From a bacterium (GTDB taxonomy: Bacteria > Hydrothermota > UBA3072 > B12-G15), in contig QNDZ01000078.1 in NCBI GenBank assembly GCA_003646055.1, positions 1 through 7,546 on the forward strand: a stretch of DNA of 7,546 bases, read 5' to 3'. The notes beneath the pieces are model-generated. The model searched no databases. It was given only the letters and a program-made list of their open reading frames with translations, and had not been told where the DNA came from. The translations under genes were made by a program, and so were the position numbers. Positions 5,759 to 7,546 of the stretch are shown here, piece after piece (positions within the stretch are counted from its first letter, which is position 1; every line of letters begins with the position of its first letter).

Positions 5759-7480
5759 ATGCGGGACATTTTCGGTCTTTTAAGATTGATAAAACCAATG
5801 TGGAAGAGAATCCTTGCAGGGATTATTGTTCTCATCATAGTTGATTGGGTACAGATAATCATACCAAGGATTATAAAGGCAGCAGTGGACAGCCTTGCAT
5901 CAGGTGTATTCACAAAATCCCTTCTTTACTATGCTGGATTGATACTGTTCCTTGCTATCATCATTGCATTCTTCCGTTTCTGGTGGAGGTTCTTTGTTAT
6001 TGGTGCATCAAGGATTGTTGAGAGGGACTTGAGGGAGGATTTTTACAGGCACCTGATTGAGATGGACCCTCCTTTCTTTATGAAGAAGAAGATTGGTGAC
6101 CTTATGGCCCATGCAACAAATGATATAGATGCTATAAGGATGGCACTCGGAATTGGTATGATAGCGTCTGTTGATGCTGTTTTCCTCTCCATTGCCTCAC
6201 TCACAATGATGGTGAAGATAAGGTGGCAACTCACGCTCTATGCACTGATACCAACCCCACCCCTAACATTCATAACCTACTATCTTGGTAAAAAGGTGCA
6301 TCACTACTTTGAAAAACAGCAGGAGGGCTTCTCACTCCTAACTGAAAAGGTGAGGGAGTTCATCACAGGTATAAGGATAATAAAGGGATACAATCAGGAA
6401 AAGGGTGCTGTAAATTCCTTCCAGAAGACAAACATTGAATACTACTCAAGGGTGATAAAACTTATGAGGTTTATGTCCATGTTTGACCCATCACTCTGGC
6501 TCTTTGCATCCATGTCAATGGGTATGGTTCTATGGTTTGGCTCTTATGATGTAATAACAGGGAGAATCACGCTTGGAGACTTTGTCGCATTCTTCAATTA
6601 CCTTGACCTGATGATATGGCCCATGATTGCATTTGGCTGGGTTGTGAACATCTTCCAGAGGGGTAGTGCCTCATTCAAGAGGGTTGAGAGAATCATGAAG
6701 GAAAAGCCTGTGATACCTAAGGAGGGAAGGAAAGATGGCCTGAAGGGAAATATTGTCCTGAAAAATCTCACATTCTCATACAATGGTTCACCTGCATTGA
6801 AGGATATAAACATGGAGTTCCTCCAAGGGAAACAAACAGCCATTGTTGGACTTACAGGTTCAGGTAAAAGCACCCTTGTAAACCTTATATTAAAATTCTA
6901 TCCCTCAAAGGGTATCTACATTGATGGTATTCCCCTTGAAGAAATCCATCCAGATGCTGTGAGAAACCTGATTGGAATTGTTCCACAGGAGACATTCCTG
7001 TTCTCTGAAACCATAAGGGAAAACATTGGATTCGGCATTGAAGAACCAGACATGGAGAAAATAGAGTGGGCTGCAAGGATGGCAAAGATACACGATGAAA
7101 TTATGGAACTTCCTGATGGTTATGATACACTCCTTGGTGAGAAGGGGGTGAACCTCTCAGGCGGTCAGAGGCAGAGGATTGCAATTGCAAGGGCAATCCT
7201 GAAAAATCCCCCTGTTCTCATACTTGATGATGCACTTTCCTCAGTGGATTCACACACTGAAAAGGCAATACTTGAGAACCTGAAGGACTACTTCAGGGAG
7301 AGGAATACGATCATAATAAGCCACAGGATATCAGCAATAAAGGAATCAGACTGGATATATGTGATGGACAACGGAGAGATTGTTGAACAGGGGAAACATG
7401 AGGACCTTTTAAGGAAAGAGGGGCTTTATTATCTGCTTTATCAAAGACAGAAACTGGAGGAGGCACTTGGAGGAGAGTAA
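5759..7480 (+). CDS. Type IV ABC exporter subunit with degenerate catalytic site (MdlA/YheI/TM287-like half)
   Basis: The 573-residue half-transporter has an N-terminal membrane domain (about 1-310, helices near 18-38, 56-76, 128-150, 156-178, 240-262 and 280-300). A C-terminal ATPase follows, with A-loop Tyr341, Walker A GLTGSGKST (364-372), Q-loop Gln410, LSGGQ (466-470), Walker B LILDD (Asp490) and H-loop His522. The residue after the Walker B Asp is Asp491 (LDDALSSVD), not the catalytic Glu. This is typical of the degenerate partner in heterodimeric exporters such as TM287/288. Substrate cannot be deduced; such pairs often export lipids, peptides or drugs. The frame is open further upstream with ATGs at 5690 and 5579, but the start at 5759 gives the normal family N-terminus (LLRLIKPMWKRIL) and sits just after the promoter. 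The partner seems to follow with a short overlap. Confidence 0.93.
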   Translation: MRDIFGLLRLIKPMWKRILAGIIVLIIVDWVQIIIPRIIKAAVDSLASGVFTKSLLYYAGLILFLAIIIAFFRFWWRFFVIGASRIVERDLREDFYRHLIEMDPPFFMKKKIGDLMAHATNDIDAIRMALGIGMIASVDAVFLSIASLTMMVKIRWQLTLYALIPTPPLTFITYYLGKKVHHYFEKQQEGFSLLTEKVREFITGIRIIKGYNQEKGAVNSFQKTNIEYYSRVIKLMRFMSMFDPSLWLFASMSMGMVLWFGSYDVITGRITLGDFVAFFNYLDLMIWPMIAFGWVVNIFQRGSASFKRVERIMKEKPVIPKEGRKDGLKGNIVLKNLTFSYNGSPALKDINMEFLQGKQTAIVGLTGSGKSTLVNLILKFYPSKGIYIDGIPLEEIHPDAVRNLIGIVPQETFLFSETIRENIGFGIEEPDMEKIEWAARMAKIHDEIMELPDGYDTLLGEKGVNLSGGQRQRIAIARAILKNPPVLILDDALSSVDSHTEKAILENLKDYFRERNTIIISHRISAIKESDWIYVMDNGEIVEQGKHEDLLRKEGLYYLLYQRQKLEEALGGE

Positions 7481-7546
7481 AAGAACCGGTGTTCTGAATA
7501 CAAAGATATATAGATGGATGGCAGGGTATTTGAAGGTTTTCACGCT
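7467..7546 (+). CDS. Start of a second ABC exporter subunit, cut by the window edge
   Basis: A frame different from the upstream gene stays open to the end and reads LEESKRTG, then KIYRWMAGYLKVF. This resembles the N-terminal elbow helix of half-size ABC exporters. The likely start is TTG at 7467, overlapping the upstream stop by 14 bases, with TGGAGG six bases before it; CTG at 7494 or ATG at 7518 are alternatives. The expectation of a partner comes from the degenerate site of the first subunit. Only 26 codons are visible, so identity is inferred. Confidence 0.5.
   Translation, partial: MEESKRTGVLNTKIYRWMAGYLKVFT

Overview
The window looks like a chromosomal segment from a diderm (Gram-negative-type) bacterium. 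The support is an exported beta-barrel protein, a lipoprotein, and standard bacterial ribosomal and tRNA-modification genes with strong AGGAGG ribosome binding sites. Arginine is mostly AGG, and base composition is moderate to AT-leaning. An uncultured lineage of the WOR-3/Stahlbacteria/Hydrothermae kind would fit the style of the proteins, but this is an impression and was not tested.

Layout. From 1 to 5663 every gene is on the minus strand. Read in the direction of transcription, the order is: a GAF-fold free-methionine-(R)-sulfoxide reductase-like gene (5663-5211); a translation cluster rpsP - khpA - trmD - rplS - rnhB - yraN (5151-2674) packed with ATGA overlaps or zero-base spacing; an 83-bp gap that may encode a tiny leader peptide; a 547-residue outer-membrane beta-barrel protein (2590-947); and a lipoprotein with Ig-like domains (936 to beyond the left edge). 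On the plus strand, from 5759, is the degenerate-site half of a heterodimeric ABC exporter. The start of its probable partner runs off the right edge.

Regulation visible in the DNA. The GAF gene and the ABC gene diverge from a 95-bp region with two back-to-back promoters. The ABC promoter is placed so that transcription would begin at or next to the ATG, and no Shine-Dalgarno is visible, so a leaderless mRNA is likely. The rpsP cluster has its own TTGACA-16-TATATT promoter. It starts a few bases after the GAF stop codon, and a terminator-like hairpin with a T-run is embedded in the last codons of the GAF gene.

How the genes work together. The central block makes ribosome components (S16, L19), a tRNA-G37 methyltransferase, an RNA-binding KH protein, RNase HII and a YraN nuclease-like protein. 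This is a widely conserved bacterial cluster, but rimM, usually between khpA and trmD, is missing here. The barrel and the Ig-like lipoprotein are translationally coupled, since the Shine-Dalgarno of one overlaps the stop of the other. They probably act together at the outer membrane, with unknown function. That pair is the least understood part of the window. No CRISPR array, tRNA, rRNA, insertion sequence or phage gene was seen, and there is no gene-free stretch over 300 bases.
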